Both the position numbers and the translations under genes were made by a program. A DNA stretch of 64,000 bases from Microtetraspora sp. NBRC 16547 (GTDB lineage: Bacteria; Actinomycetota; Actinomycetes; Streptosporangiales; Streptosporangiaceae): NCBI RefSeq assembly GCF_030268965.1, contig NZ_BSSE01000002.1, positions 62,001 to 126,000 of the forward strand. The letters are read 5' to 3'. The notes beneath the pieces were generated by a model. It was not told the DNA's origin and searched no databases. It was given only the letters and a program-made list of their open reading frames with translations. Below are positions 50,347 through 60,519 of the stretch, piece by piece (positions within the stretch are counted from its first letter, which is position 1; every line of letters begins with the position of its first letter).

Positions 50347-51549
50347 TCAGGCTGCGTCGGGCCCGGCGGCCTCCGGCGTGCGCAGCAAGGCCGACCCGGA
50401 GATCCCCACGGTGACGGCCAGCAGCGCGCAGATGAGCGGGAAACCGTAGGCGTTGGACGCGCCGTAGAGGTCGGTGAGCCGGCCGCCCGCCCAGGCGCCG
50501 ATCGCCACGCCGAGCCCGAGCGACGTCGAGAGCCACGCCATGCCCTCGGTGAGCTGCGACGCGGGAACCAGGCGCTCGACGAGGGAGAACCCGGTGATCA
50601 GCGTGGGGGAGATCGCCAGGCCGGCGAAGAACAGCGCGACCGTCATCGTCGGGATGTTGCCCATCAGGACGAGCGGCGTCAGCCCCACGGCGAACACGCC
50701 CAGCCCGCGTACGAGCCGGCCGCGCAGGGTGATCTTCCAGTGGCGTGAGCCGTACCAGAGGCCGGAGATCATGCTGCCGCTCGCGACCGCGGCGAGCATC
50801 AGGCCCGCCATGCCCTTGGAGCCATGCTGTTCGGCGAACGCCACGGTCACGAGGTCGACAGATCCGAAGACCGAGCCCACGGCGAGGAACACCAACGCCA
50901 GCAACGCGATCCCCGGGATCGCGATCGGCGACCCCGAGTGCTCGCGGTGCCGTACGGGGGGCGGCTCGGTGCTGCGGAGCGCGGCGAACGCGAGGGTGCC
51001 GCCGACGGCGAGCACGGCGGCGACGATGAGCCCCGCGTAGACGCTGACGGCGGTGGCCAACACAGTGACGAAGGCGGGGCCGGCCACGAAGATCGCCTCG
51101 TCGGCCACGGACTCGAACGAGAACGCCGTGTGCAGCTTCGCCGGGTTGTCGAGCACGTATGACCAGCGGGCCCGGACCATCGACCCCAGCGAGGTGGCGG
51201 CGCCGCCCACGACGGCGGCGGTGGCGTACAGGGTCCAGAGGGGCAGCTTGGCGTGGGCGCACAGTATCAGGGCGACGAGCGCCACACCGTGCAGGAAGAC
51301 GAGCGGGACGAGCACCTTGGCCTGGCCGAACCGGTCCACGAGCCGGCCCGACAGCGGGGCGGCGACCGCGAAGGCCACCGACTCGACCGCGGACACGGCG
51401 CCCGCCGTGGCGTAGGACCCGGTCAACTTGGAGACCAGCAGGATGATGCCGATGCCGAGCATGGACATCGGGATCCGCCCGACGAATCCCGCGATGACGA
51501 AGCCCTTGACGCCAGGCATGCCGAACAGCCCGCGGTACGGCCCAACCAT
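50347..51549 (-). CDS. MFS transporter
   Basis: 400 aa from ATG 51549 with AGGGGA 6 bases upstream. Twelve hydrophobic segments are recognisable, starting KGFVIAGFVGRIPMSMLGI, with the loop motif GRLVDRFGQ between helices 2 and 3 (motif A) and GGRLTDLYG in the second half. The FVGRIPMSMLGIGIILLV start is common in a group of actinobacterial MFS permeases with unknown substrate, likely drug/H+ antiport. Monocistronic, divergent from the transglycosylase gene. Confidence 0.9.
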   Translation of the reverse strand: MVGPYRGLFGMPGVKGFVIAGFVGRIPMSMLGIGIILLVSKLTGSYATAGAVSAVESVAFAVAAPLSGRLVDRFGQAKVLVPLVFLHGVALVALILCAHAKLPLWTLYATAAVVGGAATSLGSMVRARWSYVLDNPAKLHTAFSFESVADEAIFVAGPAFVTVLATAVSVYAGLIVAAVLAVGGTLAFAALRSTEPPPVRHREHSGSPIAIPGIALLALVFLAVGSVFGSVDLVTVAFAEQHGSKGMAGLMLAAVASGSMISGLWYGSRHWKITLRGRLVRGLGVFAVGLTPLVLMGNIPTMTVALFFAGLAISPTLITGFSLVERLVPASQLTEGMAWLSTSLGLGVAIGAWAGGRLTDLYGASNAYGFPLICALLAVTVGISGSALLRTPEAAGPDAA

Positions 51550-51710
51550 GTCGATTCCCCTCGCACCTTGTGCGTCCGGGCACCGCGATGTGATCGGATG
51601 CGGCCACGGCTCCCCCGCTCGTGGCACGCGGACGTGCACTTAACCTCACAGACCATGGCGTACTGATCTTCGCTTGGCAAGTGATTTCTCGATCGGCGCG
51701 CCAAAGGGTC

Positions 51711-51716
51711 TAACCT
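51711..51716 (+). promoter_or_regulatory. -10 element (TAACCT) positioned for a leaderless transcript
   Basis: TAACCT ends seven bases before GTG 51724 and there is no Shine-Dalgarno. No clear -35 at 17 bp. Confidence 0.45.
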
Positions 51717-51723
51717 GACCCAG

Positions 51724-53106
51724 GTGTCCCCTGTTCCGTGGTTTGCATCACTTCGCGTGCTTGTGGTGGGACTGGTGGCATTGGTGGCTGTCGGCGGTGC
51801 CGTGGGCGGCGCGCTGCTGTACACGGACGGTCGGGCGGACGCCGGGAACGGCCGGCACGCCGCGGTGAGCGGCGGTGCGGGCGGCGGGCGCGCGGCGGGC
51901 TCGCAGACAGGAGGAGACCCGGCCGGTGGAGACCCGGCCGGTGGAGACCCGGCCGGTGGAGGCCCGGGCGGTGGAGGCACCGCCGGGGGAGACGCGACCG
52001 GCGCCGGGACGGCCGCGCGGCCCGATCCCACGCTTCCCTCCGGTGCGCCGGTCCTGGCCGAGGCGGAGGTCCGGGCGACCCCGCCCGAGCTGATGGCGAT
52101 CACGACCTCGACGGTGCCGGACGAGACGCTGCGGAGGCTCGCCGGTCTCAAACGCGTACGGAAGGTCGCCGCGGCGGACGGGGGGACGCTCCATATCGCG
52201 GGCAACCCCCTGCAACTGCTCGCGGTCGATCCGGCCGCGTTCCGCTCCTGGACTCCCCAGCCGGTGGCGGAGCACCCCGAGGTGTGGAGCGCGCTCAGCC
52301 GGGGCGAGCTGGTGGCGGACTCGGCGGCGGTCCGGCGGCTCGGCATGACCCTCGGCGCGCAATACCAGGTCGACGGCGGCCCCCGGCTGCGCCTCGCCGC
52401 CTCCGCGTCCCTCGGGCTGCCCGCCGTGGACGGGCTGATCGGCATGGACCTCGGACGGAGGCTGGGATTCTCTCCCGGCGTGGTCGTCCTCATCCACGGA
52501 GACTCGCCCGACGCGCGCGGTGTCAAGCGCGTACTCGGTGCCAAGGCGCACGTCCTCACCGTCTCGGCCGCCACGACCACCGGGAAGAGCGGCAAGAGCG
52601 GCACGAACGGCAAGGACGCGAAGGGCGCCGGGAACGGCGGGAGCGGCAGGAGCGGTGGGGACGGGCAGCGGTCCGGTGGCGGTGACGGCCGCACTGTCAC
52701 GAAGGCCGGTCAGGGCCTGGTGGGGCGGCCCGAGAGCTATCTGGAGCTTTACCGGCGGTCGGCCGAGGTGTGCCCCGGTCTGTCCTGGACCGTGCTGGCG
52801 GCGATCGGGCAGGTGGAGAGCGGCCACGGGCGCAACAACGGCCCCTCCTCCGCGGGCGCGCTCGGCCCGATGCAGTTCATGCCCGCCACCTGGAAGGCCT
52901 ACGGGGTGGACGGCGACGGCGACGGCAAGGCGGACATCTGGAGCGCCTACGATGCCGTGCCGTCGGCCGCGAAGTACCTCTGCGCCAACGGCGCCGGCCG
53001 TGGCGGGGAGAAGCTCAGGAAGGCCGTCTGGTTCTACAACCACTCGTGGGACTACGTGAACAGGGTCCTCGGCCTCGCCGAGGCGTACGCGCAGGCCTAC
53101 CGCTGA
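51724..53106 (+). CDS. Secreted lytic transglycosylase with repeat linker
   Basis: 460 aa from GTG 51724. An N-terminal membrane/signal helix (VLVVGLVALVAVGGAVGGALL), then a Gly/Asp/Pro linker with GGDPA repeated three times (15-bp DNA repeat at 51913-51957). A middle domain (about 105-275) has no known family. The C-terminal lysozyme-like transglycosylase domain starts near residue 340: CPGLSWTVLAAIGQVESGHG with the catalytic Glu in QVESGHG, GALGPMQFMPATWKAYG and WSAYDAVPSAAKYLC. It should cleave peptidoglycan glycan strands with 1,6-anhydro formation. Divergent from the MFS gene. Confidence 0.9.
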   Translation: MSPVPWFASLRVLVVGLVALVAVGGAVGGALLYTDGRADAGNGRHAAVSGGAGGGRAAGSQTGGDPAGGDPAGGDPAGGGPGGGGTAGGDATGAGTAARPDPTLPSGAPVLAEAEVRATPPELMAITTSTVPDETLRRLAGLKRVRKVAAADGGTLHIAGNPLQLLAVDPAAFRSWTPQPVAEHPEVWSALSRGELVADSAAVRRLGMTLGAQYQVDGGPRLRLAASASLGLPAVDGLIGMDLGRRLGFSPGVVVLIHGDSPDARGVKRVLGAKAHVLTVSAATTTGKSGKSGTNGKDAKGAGNGGSGRSGGDGQRSGGGDGRTVTKAGQGLVGRPESYLELYRRSAEVCPGLSWTVLAAIGQVESGHGRNNGPSSAGALGPMQFMPATWKAYGVDGDGDGKADIWSAYDAVPSAAKYLCANGAGRGGEKLRKAVWFYNHSWDYVNRVLGLAEAYAQAYR

Positions 53107-53129
53107 CCGCCGGACCGGGCGGGTCCGGT

Positions 53130-53205
53130 GTGAGGCTCGCCAAGACGCGGTGAGGGCTAAGACGCGGTGAGAGTTAAGACGCGGTGAGGCTCGCCAAGAC
53201 GCGGT
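53130..53205. repeat. Short direct repeats after the transglycosylase gene
   Basis: AAGACGCGGTG recurs four times, the first and last in the longer context TGAGGCTCGCCAAGACGCGG. The repeats lie 25-100 bp after the stop codon. Confidence 0.85.
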
Positions 53206-53233
53206 GGACCCGCTGAGATGCGGTGACGGGACC

Positions 53234-54229
53234 TCAGTGAGGCCGGCGCGCCGGCGCCGGGCAGCAGGTCGCCGGGCACGCGGCCGGCTCCGGCTCGGCC
53301 ATCAGCTCGGAGATCATCGAGACGAACCGGGGATGCGTCCCCGCCGTGGCCGCGCGGGAGAGAGGCAGGCCGAGCCGCTCCGCGAGCGCCTTTGCCTCCA
53401 CATCGAGGTCGTAGACGACCTCCATGTGGTCGGAGACGAAGCCGATCGGCACCAGGACGACCGCCTCCGCGCCGGCGGCGTGCAGCTCCTCCAGGTGGTC
53501 GCAGACGTCGGGCTCCAGCCACGGGACCTGGGGAGGGCCGCTGCGGCTCTGCCAGGCGAGGTCCCAGGGCAGGTCTCCGGGGATCTCGGCCGTGACGAGC
53601 GATGCCGCCCTGCGCAGCTCCGCCTCGTAGGCCCCTCCGGCCGGCCCGGCCGTCTTCGCCATCGAGATCGGGATGCTGTGCGCGGTGAACACCAGCCGCG
53701 CGCCCTCCCGGTGCCGCTCGGGCAGCCGCTCCAGGGCCTCGCGGGTGTGGTCCGCCATCGCGGCGACGAAGCCGGGGTGGTCGAAGTAGTGCCGCAGCTT
53801 CACGATCTCCGGAGCCCCCGGCACCGCCGCCCGCGCCCGCGCGATGTCCTCGATGTACTGCCGGCAGCTCGAATAGGAGCTGTACGCGGAGGTGGCGAAG
53901 GCGGCCGCCCGGCGCACCCCGTCGGCCGCCATCCGGCGGACCGTGTCCTCCAGGAACGGGTGCCAGTTGCGGTTGCCCCAGTAGACGGGGACGTCCACGT
54001 CGAGCGCCGCGATCAGGTCACGGCACTGCTGGTTGATCGGGCTGACCCCGCCGAAGCGCTGGTAGTGCGCCTCGACTTCCAGCAGCCGCTCGCGCGGCAC
54101 CCCGCGCCCGCGTACGACGTTCTCCAGGAACGGCATGACGTCGTCGGGCTTCTCCGGCCCGCCGAAGGACACCACGAGCAGCGCGTCGTAACGCGGCGCC
54201 TCCTCGACCTCGCGTGTCAGATCGCCCAT
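53234..54229 (-). CDS. cpfC: Coproporphyrin III ferrochelatase
   Basis: 331 aa from ATG 54229. The chelatase fold is clear: [38 protein letters not shown], then [30 protein letters not shown] (His of the metal-insertion site) and [20 protein letters not shown] (Glu). The cysteine in SSCRQY together with the C-terminal CPATCC cluster matches the Cys ligands of the [2Fe-2S] centre in actinobacterial ferrochelatases. In actinobacteria this enzyme inserts iron into coproporphyrin III on the coproporphyrin-dependent heme route, hence cpfC rather than classical hemH. No other heme genes adjacent. Confidence 0.95.
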   Translation of the reverse strand: MGDLTREVEEAPRYDALLVVSFGGPEKPDDVMPFLENVVRGRGVPRERLLEVEAHYQRFGGVSPINQQCRDLIAALDVDVPVYWGNRNWHPFLEDTVRRMAADGVRRAAAFATSAYSSYSSCRQYIEDIARARAAVPGAPEIVKLRHYFDHPGFVAAMADHTREALERLPERHREGARLVFTAHSIPISMAKTAGPAGGAYEAELRRAASLVTAEIPGDLPWDLAWQSRSGPPQVPWLEPDVCDHLEELHAAGAEAVVLVPIGFVSDHMEVVYDLDVEAKALAERLGLPLSRAATAGTHPRFVSMISELMAEPEPAACPATCCPAPARRPH

Positions 54230-54376
54230 CGCTCCCCGCCCGATCAGCTCGCCGTGCCCCGGTCGTACCCCGGCCGTACCTCGGCCGTTCGCCGGCCCGG
54301 TCTCACAGCCTATTCGGCCCACCCGCCGGTCCCGTGTGGAGACAGGGGCATAAGCGCTGGATGGGCGATATATGCC

Positions 54377-54405
54377 TTGGTGACATCTGAAGATCGAGGT
54401 AGGTT
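54377..54405 (+). promoter_or_regulatory. Promoter of the S9 peptidase gene, leaderless
   Basis: TTGGTG (54377-54382), 17-bp spacer, TAGGTT (54400-54405), then six bases to GTG 54412. Transcription would start at the start codon. Best -35/-10 pair of the leaderless candidates here. Confidence 0.6.
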
Positions 54406-54411
54406 CGATCG

Positions 54412-56472
54412 GTGAATCATTTCCGGGACATGAGTGAATACATCGCCCTGCCGCGCGTGCTCTCGCTGCGGCTTTCCCCGGACGGGACCCGGCTGGTGTC
54501 CGTGGTCCAGTCCCTCAATCCCGACAGGAAATCGTACGGCACCGCGCTCTGGGAGATCCCTCTGGACCCCGAGGGCCGCCCGCAGCGGCTGACCCGGTCG
54601 GCCAAGGGCGAGGCGGGTGCCGAGTTCACCTCCGACGGCGAGGTGCTGTTCGTCTCGCGGCGTCCGGACGAGACGGTCAAGGACGAAGCCGAGGAGGTCC
54701 CGGCGCTGTGGCTGCTGCCCGAGCGGGGCGAGCCGAGGCGGATCGCCGAGCGTCCCGGGGGCGTGTCCGGCGTCCGCGCGGCCGGCGGCACGATCGTGTA
54801 CGCCGCGGACGTGCTGCCGGGCGACGCCGCCACCGAGGGGGAGCGGCGCAAGGCCCGTAAGGAGGCCGGGGTCAGCGCCATCCTCCACGAGGCGTACCCC
54901 ATCCGCTACTGGGACCACGATCTCGGTCCCGCGCAGACCCGGCTCTTCGCGGCGGTGGCGGGAGCCGTGCCCGACCGGCTCGACGGGCGCGACCTGACGC
55001 CCCAGCCCGGCCGGGCGCTCGACCAGGCGTCGTTCACGGTGACGCCCGACGGCGCCACGGTCATCACCACCTGGAACGTGCCTCTCCCGGGCGGCACGCT
55101 GCGTTCCGAGCTCGTCGCCGTCGACCTGGGCCCGGCCGCGGGCGAAGGAGCCGCGGCGAGCGGAGACGGCGAGGGGACGGAACTCGCGGGGACGGGCCAG
55201 ACGGGGCCCGGCCACCGGGTGCTGGCCACCTCCGAGAGCCACGACTTCGGCGGGCCGGTCGCGGTATCGCCCGACGGCCGGTTCGTCGCCTGCACACGGG
55301 AGCGGCACGCGAGCGAGGAGCTGTCGAGCGCGTACGGCCTGTGGGTCATCGACCTGGAGACCGGCGAGGGACGGGCGCTCGGCGGCGAGCTGTTCCCGAT
55401 GGACATCGCCTGGGCGCCCACATCTGACGTGATCTTCATTGCCGCCGACCACCAGGGCCGCCGCCCGATCTTCCGCGTGCCGGTGACCGGTGCGGAGGAC
55501 GGCGAGCCCGTCCGGATCACCCCGGACGACGGTGCCTACCTGGAGCTGTGCCCCGCGGCCGACGGGTCGGTCTACGCGCTGCGGAGCGCCGTGGACGCGG
55601 CGCCCACCCCGGTGCGGGTCGCCCCCGACGGTGCCGTGACCGCGTTGCCGTCGCCGGTTCCCGCGCTGGACCTGCCCGGCACGCTGACCGAAGTGAGCGC
55701 CGTGGCCGACGACGGCACGGAGGTCCGCGGCTGGCTGGTCCTGCCGGCCGGGGCGAGCGCCGAGAACCCCGCGCCGTTCCTCCTGTGGATCCACGGCGGC
55801 CCGGTGTCGAGCTGGAACGACTGGTCCTGGCGCTGGAACCCGTGGATCATGGCCGCGCACGGCTATGCCGTGCTGCTGCCGGACCCGTGCCTGTCCACCG
55901 GCTATGGCCAGGCCATGATCGACCGGGGCTGGGCCAAGTGGGGCCCGGTCACCCACGCCGACCTCATGGCGATCACCGACGAGTGCCTCAAGCTGCCCGA
56001 GATCGACGATCAGCGGATCGCGGCGATGGGCGGCTCGTTCGGCGGCTACATGGCCAACTGGGTCGCCGGGCACACCGACCGGTTCAGGGCGATCGTCACC
56101 CACGCGTCCCTGTGGAACCTGGAGCAGTTCTCCGGCACGACGGACGCCTCGATGTACTGGGAGCGCGAGTTCGGCCGGCCGGGCAACGAGCGGTACGCGC
56201 GTCTGTCGCCGCACAATTCGCTCGCCGAGATCAGAACGCCGATGCTGGTCATCCACGGCGACAAGGACTACCGCGTCCCGATCGGGGAGGGGCTGCGCCT
56301 CTGGTGGGACCTGCAGCGGTCCGGCGTCGAGTCCAAGTTCCTCTACTTCCCGGACGAGAACCACTGGGTGCTCAAGCCGGGGAACGCCGTCGCCTGGTAC
56401 CAGACCGTGCTGGCGTTCCTCTCCCAGCACGTCCACGAAGAGGAGTGGACCCACCCGGCCGCGCTGGCCTGA
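54412..56472 (+). CDS. S9 prolyl-oligopeptidase-family peptidase
   Basis: 686 aa from GTG 54412. Residues about 1-420 are a WD/beta-propeller-like domain of the type that limits entry to small peptides. The C-terminal alpha/beta hydrolase has [16 protein letters not shown] (oxyanion), nucleophile Ser542 in GGSFGGYM, Asp619 in HGDKDYRVP and His651 in DENHWV. This is the acylaminoacyl-peptidase/dipeptidyl-peptidase group of S9. No signal peptide, so probably cytoplasmic peptide turnover. An IMPase-like gene follows 178 bp later. Confidence 0.93.
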   Translation: MNHFRDMSEYIALPRVLSLRLSPDGTRLVSVVQSLNPDRKSYGTALWEIPLDPEGRPQRLTRSAKGEAGAEFTSDGEVLFVSRRPDETVKDEAEEVPALWLLPERGEPRRIAERPGGVSGVRAAGGTIVYAADVLPGDAATEGERRKARKEAGVSAILHEAYPIRYWDHDLGPAQTRLFAAVAGAVPDRLDGRDLTPQPGRALDQASFTVTPDGATVITTWNVPLPGGTLRSELVAVDLGPAAGEGAAASGDGEGTELAGTGQTGPGHRVLATSESHDFGGPVAVSPDGRFVACTRERHASEELSSAYGLWVIDLETGEGRALGGELFPMDIAWAPTSDVIFIAADHQGRRPIFRVPVTGAEDGEPVRITPDDGAYLELCPAADGSVYALRSAVDAAPTPVRVAPDGAVTALPSPVPALDLPGTLTEVSAVADDGTEVRGWLVLPAGASAENPAPFLLWIHGGPVSSWNDWSWRWNPWIMAAHGYAVLLPDPCLSTGYGQAMIDRGWAKWGPVTHADLMAITDECLKLPEIDDQRIAAMGGSFGGYMANWVAGHTDRFRAIVTHASLWNLEQFSGTTDASMYWEREFGRPGNERYARLSPHNSLAEIRTPMLVIHGDKDYRVPIGEGLRLWWDLQRSGVESKFLYFPDENHWVLKPGNAVAWYQTVLAFLSQHVHEEEWTHPAALA

Positions 56473-56650
56473 TCCCTCCGGCCGGCCCGGCCGCTCGCAG
56501 TCGACCACGCAGTCGACCGCGCAGTCGACCGCGAGCCCGCGCGGCCGGGCCAGGCGCCCCCGCCCCGATCTGGGAGGATGCCTGACGTGACCCGATAGTC
56601 ACGAAATATCAGGACATCATGTGATCAGACCGAAGAGGGGGCGGGTCAGG

Positions 56651-57481
56651 ATGGACGAGGTGCGGGTGTCGCCGGACCGGGCGGAGTTGCTGGCGCTGGC
56701 GGTGAGCATCGCCGAGGAGGCCGGGAGGATGCTCGTCGCCAAGCGCCCGGCCCGGCCCGAGGTGGTGGAGACCAAGTCCAGCCCCACCGACGTCGTCACC
56801 GCGCTGGACCGCGCCGCCGAGGAACTGATCCGCGCCCGCATCGCCGAGGCCAGGCCGTACGACGCGGTGCTCGGCGAGGAGGGCGGTGACACGCCCGGCA
56901 CAGGCGGGGCCCGCTGGGTCGTCGATCCCATCGACGGCACCGTCAACTTCCTGTACGGACTGCCCGACTGGGCGGTCAGCATCGGTGTCGAGGTGGACGG
57001 CGAGATCGTGGCGGGGGCGGTCAGCGTCCCGCAGCGCGGCGAGCTCTACTCCGCGTCGACGGGCGAGGGCGCCTGGCTGGGCGGGGAGCGGCTGCGCTGC
57101 AACACCGGGGTCGCGCTGGACCTGGCGCTGGTCGCGACCGGATTCGGCTACGACTCCGGGCGCCGCGCCGTCCAGGCCGAGGTGCTGGCGCACGTGCTGC
57201 CCCGGGTGCGCGACATCCGCAGGGGCGGCTCCTGCGCCGTCGATCTCTGCTCGGTCGCCTCCGGGCGGGTGGACGCCTACTACGAGCGCGGCACCAACTA
57301 CTGGGACCACGCCGCCGCCGGGCTGATCGCCACCGAGGCCGGCGCGCGGATCGGTGGGCTGCGCGGCAGGCCGCACGGCACGGAGATGCTGGTGTGCGCG
57401 GCCCCTGGTCTGTTCGAGGACCTGCACGATCTGCTCGTGCCGCTCGACCCCGAACGCGACGCGCCCGCCGCCCAGGAGTGA
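56651..57481 (+). CDS. Inositol monophosphatase-family enzyme
   Basis: 276 aa from ATG 56651; GTG 56621 would add ten residues. Mg2+-binding motifs of the family: the VLGEEGG Glu-Glu pair, WVVDPIDGTVNFLYGLPDW (D-P-I-D-G-T) and NYWDHAAAGLIATEAGA (W-D-H-A-A-A). Members dephosphorylate myo-inositol-1-phosphate, histidinol-phosphate, or PAP/fructose-1,6-bisphosphate; the motifs here fit the IMPase/SuhB-type best. Inositol is needed in actinomycetes for mycothiol and phosphatidylinositol. Repeats follow its stop. Confidence 0.92.
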   Translation: MDEVRVSPDRAELLALAVSIAEEAGRMLVAKRPARPEVVETKSSPTDVVTALDRAAEELIRARIAEARPYDAVLGEEGGDTPGTGGARWVVDPIDGTVNFLYGLPDWAVSIGVEVDGEIVAGAVSVPQRGELYSASTGEGAWLGGERLRCNTGVALDLALVATGFGYDSGRRAVQAEVLAHVLPRVRDIRRGGSCAVDLCSVASGRVDAYYERGTNYWDHAAAGLIATEAGARIGGLRGRPHGTEMLVCAAPGLFEDLHDLLVPLDPERDAPAAQE

Positions 57482-57620
57482 CCGCCCAGGGCGTGACCAC
57501 CCAGGGAGGGGAGCGATCGCCCGGGAGCGATCTGCCGTGTGATCCCGATCCGCCGTGATTCCGATCCGCCGTGATTCCCGAATCCGCCGTGATTCCGGAA
57601 TCCGCCGTGCTCCCGGAACG

Positions 57621-57660
57621 CGACACGGGGACCCACCGCAGGCGGTGGGTCCCCGTGTCG
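57621..57660. terminator. Strong bidirectional terminator
   Basis: CGACACGGGGACCCACCGC (57621-57639) pairs perfectly with GCGGTGGGTCCCCGTGTCG (57642-57660), about 18 bp with a tight loop. It serves the IMPase-like gene and the convergent 52-aa gene. Confidence 0.88.
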
Positions 57661-57674
57661 TTGAGGGGTTATCG

Positions 57675-57833
57675 CTAGATCGCGATGCCGTGATCGTCGG
57701 CCAGGCGGCGCAGGTCCTCGATCTCGGCGGTGAGGGTGTCGGCGAGGAAGTCGTCCCCGTTCGCCGTGGCTTCCTGGAGACCTTTGTAGGCCTGGTTGAG
57801 CCGGGTTTCGATCGTGGTCGTGAACTCGCCCAT
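57675..57833 (-). CDS. Small conserved-looking 52-aa protein
   Basis: MGEFTTTIETRLNQAYKG, then LQEATANGDDFLADTLTAEIEDL and a short tail; no longer start is needed because AAGGTGAGT lies directly upstream of ATG 57833. Two predicted amphipathic helices joined by NGDD. No membrane helix or cysteine. Small proteins with this pattern recur in actinomycetes, as far as I recall, without known function. It has a well-placed ribosome site, a shared terminator and its own intergenic upstream, so I consider it real. Confidence 0.75.
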   Translation of the reverse strand: MGEFTTTIETRLNQAYKGLQEATANGDDFLADTLTAEIEDLRRLADDHGIAI

Positions 57834-58079
57834 ACTCACCTTCTTTCTCAGGGGGCGAAAAGGTGCCGGTTGACCCCGGTGACCGGATCCTGGGGAGAGC
57901 ATGGCCCTTCCCCGGCACACGGCAGCGGGGTGTAGACCTGCCTGTACCCACGCAGACGGAACTTTCAAACCAGCGAATTCCTGTGCTCTGCGTCACGTAG
58001 AGCTGCGGGAACCGCTTACCGTCGACTTACGTCCAACGGGGCCAGAATGGATGTCTGAGACCTTTTGAGGAGGACCTTG

Positions 58080-58733
58080 ATGCGCGTGCTTGTGGTGGAG
58101 GACGAACGCGTCATGGCGGACGCGATCGCCACCGGGCTCCGCCGCGAGGCGATGGCCGTCGATGTGGCGTACGACGGCGCCGCCGCACTGGAGAAGACCA
58201 GCTACATCGACTACGACGTCATCGTGCTCGACCGCGACCTGCCCAAGGTCCACGGCGACGAGGTCGCCCGCCGCCTGGTCGCCGAGCGGTCCGCATCCAG
58301 GATCATCATGCTGACCGCCTCGGGCGAGGTCGACGACAAGGTCGAGGGCCTGGAGCTGGGGGCCGACGACTACCTCGCCAAGCCGTTCGTGTTCGTCGAG
58401 CTGGTGGCGCGGGTGCGCGCGCTCGGCCGCCGCTCGGCCCCGGCGCTGCCGCCCGTGCTCGAACGCGCCGGCGTACGGCTGGACCCGGGCAAGCGCCTGG
58501 TGACCAGGGACGGCAGGGAGATCGCGCTCACCAAGAAGGAGTTCGCCGTCCTGGAGGAGCTGATGCGCGCCGAGGGCGCCGTCGTCAGCCAGGAGGACCT
58601 GCTGGACAAGGCGTGGGACGAGCACATCGACCCGTTCACCAACGTGGTCCGCGTGACCATGATGACGCTGCGCAAGAAGCTGGGTGAGCCCCAGATCATC
58701 GAGACCGTTCCCGGAGTTGGGTACCGACTGTGA
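58080..58733 (+). CDS. OmpR/PhoB-family response regulator
   Basis: 217 aa from ATG 58080, with GAGGAGGA 6-7 bases upstream. Receiver domain with acidic pocket (VVEDE), phosphorylated Asp51 in VIVLDRDLP, Thr in MLTASGEVDD and Lys in AKPFVFVEL. The C-terminal winged helix starts about 125 (ALTKKEFAVLEELMRAEGA, then VRVTMMTLRKKLGEPQIIE and VPGVGYRL). It activates or represses genes when phosphorylated by its partner, the kinase encoded next to it with a 4-bp overlap. Target not predictable. Confidence 0.95.
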   Translation: MRVLVVEDERVMADAIATGLRREAMAVDVAYDGAAALEKTSYIDYDVIVLDRDLPKVHGDEVARRLVAERSASRIIMLTASGEVDDKVEGLELGADDYLAKPFVFVELVARVRALGRRSAPALPPVLERAGVRLDPGKRLVTRDGREIALTKKEFAVLEELMRAEGAVVSQEDLLDKAWDEHIDPFTNVVRVTMMTLRKKLGEPQIIETVPGVGYRL

Positions 58734-60262
58734 CTGAGCCGTACGAGCCCGCGAAGAACGACGCGGACGTTCCCAGGGAGTCCTCCGCGGGCTCGGACGG
58801 CACCGCCGGAGCGCCCGCCCCCCAGGGCCCCCAGGGGAACCACGCCGCCCAGGGCGCCCAAGGGAACGCCGCCGCCCAGGGATCCTCGGTGAGACCTGGC
58901 GATCAGGGGGCGTGGGGCCGCCCCGACCAGCCCGCTCCGCGTACGCGCCTGGGGCGGATGACGTCGGCGATGGGGACGGGGCCCTACCGCGCCCAGGTCC
59001 CGCCGCCGCCGAGCGGCCCGCCGGCCTGGGACGGCCCCCCGCCTGTGGAGGCCAACCCGATGGAGCCCGGGCTGATCGACCAGATACGGGCGCTGCCCGG
59101 CCGGATGAGCATCCGCTGGCGGCTGACCCTCACGTACGGCGGCCTGGTCTTCGTCGCGGGGGCGCTGCTCCTCATGGTCATGTACGTGCTGGTGGGACAG
59201 GCCATCGCCGCCGGGTGGCCGAACAAGATCCTTGTTCCGAACGGTCTGCCGCTGGAGTACTACAGCGCGGTGCAGGACTACGTCGCGCAGCAGCAGGCGG
59301 AAATGATCGCCGCCGCGCGAGGCGAGCTGCTGACGCGGTCGTTGCTGGCGTTGCTCGGGGTGGGGATCCTCGCCCTCGTCCTCGGCTACTTCGTCGCGGA
59401 CCGGGCGCTGCGGCCGGTGAAGAAGATGACGGCAACGGCCAGGAAGCTCTCCGGCACATCCCTCGCCCACGAGCGGATCGACCTCCGGGGCCCGGACGAC
59501 GAGCTCAAGGAGCTGGCGGACACCTTCGACGACATGCTCACCCGGCTCAACACCGCCTTCGACGCCCAGCGGCGGTTCGTGGACAACGCCTCCCACGAGC
59601 TCCGCACGCCGCTCGCGATCAACCGGACGGTCCTGGAGGTCGCGCTGTCCGACCCCGACGCGTCCGAGGACCTCAAGGTGCTCGGCCGTACCCTCCTCGG
59701 CACCAACGCGCGTAACGAACGTCTCATCGAGGGACTCCTCCTGCTGGCCCGCAGCGAGCGGGAGCTGTCCGTGCGCAAGCCGGTCGACGTCCAGGAGGTC
59801 GCCACCACCGCCGTGGAGCAGCTCGCCCCCTTCGCCGCCGAACACGACGTCACGGTGGAGCACGACCTCCATCCCGCGCCCGCCACGGGCGATCCCGTCC
59901 TGCTCGAACGCTGCGTTTCCAACCTCGTCGAGAACGGCATCAAGCACAACACCGGCCCCTCCGGAAAAGTCTGGGTACGGACGGGAATGGTGGACGGGTG
60001 TGCCGTTGTTCAGGTCGCCAACACGGGACAACACGTTCCCGCGTACGAGGTGGACGCCATCTTCGAGCCGTTCCGCAGGCTGAACGCCGACCGGGTGGAG
60101 TCCGCCAAGGGCGCGGGGCTCGGCCTGTCCATCGTGCGGGCGATCGTCCGCGCGCACGGAGGGACGGTGCACGCCGTCCCCCGGGACGGAGGCGGTCTCG
60201 TGGTGACAGTGCGCCTCACGGGGCCCGGCGCCCCGGCCGGGACCACACTGTCGGCGCGCTGA
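58730..60262 (+). CDS. Sensor histidine kinase partner of the OmpR-type regulator
   Basis: 510 aa; the GTG start overlaps the regulator's stop (GTGA). An unusually long cytoplasmic N terminus of about 115 residues is Gln/Gly/Pro-rich (repeats of GNHAAQGAQG type). TM1 (about 125-155), a small extracellular loop of about 45 residues (LVPNGLPLEYYSAVQDYV), TM2 (about 200-225), HAMP, HisKA with His289 in ASHELRTPLAINR and HATPase_c (NLVENGIKHN, N box; GAGLGLSIVRAIV, G2). The extracellular loop is small, so the signal may be sensed in the membrane. Confidence 0.95.
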   Translation: MTEPYEPAKNDADVPRESSAGSDGTAGAPAPQGPQGNHAAQGAQGNAAAQGSSVRPGDQGAWGRPDQPAPRTRLGRMTSAMGTGPYRAQVPPPPSGPPAWDGPPPVEANPMEPGLIDQIRALPGRMSIRWRLTLTYGGLVFVAGALLLMVMYVLVGQAIAAGWPNKILVPNGLPLEYYSAVQDYVAQQQAEMIAAARGELLTRSLLALLGVGILALVLGYFVADRALRPVKKMTATARKLSGTSLAHERIDLRGPDDELKELADTFDDMLTRLNTAFDAQRRFVDNASHELRTPLAINRTVLEVALSDPDASEDLKVLGRTLLGTNARNERLIEGLLLLARSERELSVRKPVDVQEVATTAVEQLAPFAAEHDVTVEHDLHPAPATGDPVLLERCVSNLVENGIKHNTGPSGKVWVRTGMVDGCAVVQVANTGQHVPAYEVDAIFEPFRRLNADRVESAKGAGLGLSIVRAIVRAHGGTVHAVPRDGGGLVVTVRLTGPGAPAGTTLSAR

Positions 60263-60519
60263 TAGAGCGACCGCCCCGCACATGTGGTTGGATGTGCCGT
60301 CGAACGCGGTGGGTCATACCAGCAATACTCTGGTTTTCGCCATATTTGGCTAACTGGAGCCTTGCACGGCATTCCCACGCGTGCCGGAAGGTTCAGCGGT
60401 CCGCGAACCGGGGTACCGATTGCAAAATCTCCCGGGCGAAACGGGCACAAGAACGGCCTTCCAAGCGTTAAAGACGCGCGACGAGCGCGAAAGATAGATG
60501 AGGGGGATGGAGTACGCAC

